From Bacteroidales bacterium (lineage in GTDB: Bacteria; Bacteroidota; Bacteroidia; Bacteroidales; JAADGE01): a stretch of 32,835 nucleotides of DNA. The notes below the pieces were generated by a model. The model was not told the origin of the DNA. It ran no database searches and worked only from the letters and a program-made list of their open reading frames with translations. The position numbers were made by a program, and so were the translations under genes. Positions 32,662 to 32,835 of this stretch are shown here, piece after piece. Within the stretch, counting starts at the first letter, position 1. Every line of letters begins with the position of its first letter. The stretch is from assembly GCA_029934515.1 (NCBI GenBank), contig JAOZMB010000003.1, positions 1 through 32,835 on the forward strand, read 5' to 3'.

Positions 32662-32835
32662 ATAAAAAAATCTGTGTTAGTAATCATTAAATAATAAATT
32701 ATTATTCTGTATAAATTAGTTTTTGCTTCTTACAGTTTTACAAAAGTTACTAATAATAGGGCAACGCATCAAAATATTTAAGTGCTGAAAATCAAGGAAT
32801 TACTATTTTGAAAAATAGATAACAAAAAATAGCCA
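32662..32835. other. 3' flanking sequence
   Basis: This 174-bp A+T-rich tail contains a short palindrome AATAATAAATTATTATT and, at about 32676, TTAGTAATCATTAAA, which resembles the distal end of the dispersed repeat but extends no further. No gene is recognised before the window ends. Confidence 0.5.

Noticed and set aside
32676-32700. Possible sixth copy of the dispersed repeat
   Set aside because: Only about 15 bp resemble the distal end; the heptamer array and GTTTACACC core are absent.

Overview
The window is about 70+% A+T. It reads as chromosomal DNA of an uncultured or poorly known Bacteroidota, probably Bacteroidales. The evidence is two type IX secretion (T9SS) substrates with recognisable C-terminal sorting domains, TAnnTTTG-type promoters, lack of Shine-Dalgarno sequences, a porin O/P-type porin, a Bacteroidetes-style OlsB/GlsB-like acyltransferase, Rnf subunits, and a SAM-II-like leader before metK. 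No tRNA, rRNA, phage, IS transposase or CRISPR array was seen. About 24 protein genes are supported.

Layout. 1-5.3 kb (minus strand): rsmH, ftsL-like and ftsI, the front of the division/cell-wall cluster, which stops abruptly at a dispersed repeat and is followed by metK under a SAM-II-like riboswitch. 5.7-7.8 kb (plus): a putative lipid N-acyltransferase and a CDP-glycerol glycerophosphotransferase-like enzyme, probably one envelope operon. 8.0-10.4 kb: a DUF4296 lipoprotein, a promoter/terminator unit (candidate small RNA or attenuator), a membrane J-domain protein and convergent rsmE. 10.7-13.5 kb: a porin, a tiny Cys protein whose start lies behind a 12-A run, and a T9SS-targeted DUF4465 protein (B12-binder-like) behind a cobalamin riboswitch. 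13.6-18.6 kb: a Cache-HAMP-GAF sensor without an output domain, then a 1077-residue fusion of an ADP/ATP-translocase-like carrier, a HEAT-like solenoid and a degenerate cyclic-nucleotide-binding fold. 18.7-25.3 kb (minus): a YKGDA-repeat secreted protein, purine nucleoside phosphorylase, a type-B T9SS substrate, an unknown membrane protein, a small outer-membrane barrel and an MscS channel whose N-terminal helices are tandemly duplicated. 25.4-26.9 kb: rnfA and rnfE, split from the rest of Rnf and divergent. 27.1-32.7 kb (plus): a D-2-hydroxyacid dehydrogenase, a PAS histidine kinase, and a 942-residue protein with an HExxH metalloprotease-like domain, a beta-propeller and a predicted outer-membrane barrel.

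The most unusual non-coding feature is a family of about 105-bp dispersed repeats (five copies), each carrying 2-4 tandem AATTAYR heptamers. A second heptamer array (TTYTTAG, 14 units) begins directly after the rnfE stop codon. The most coherent biological proposal is B12-riboswitch control of a T9SS-exported cobalamin-binding-type protein. All assignments come from reading the sequence; no searches were run.
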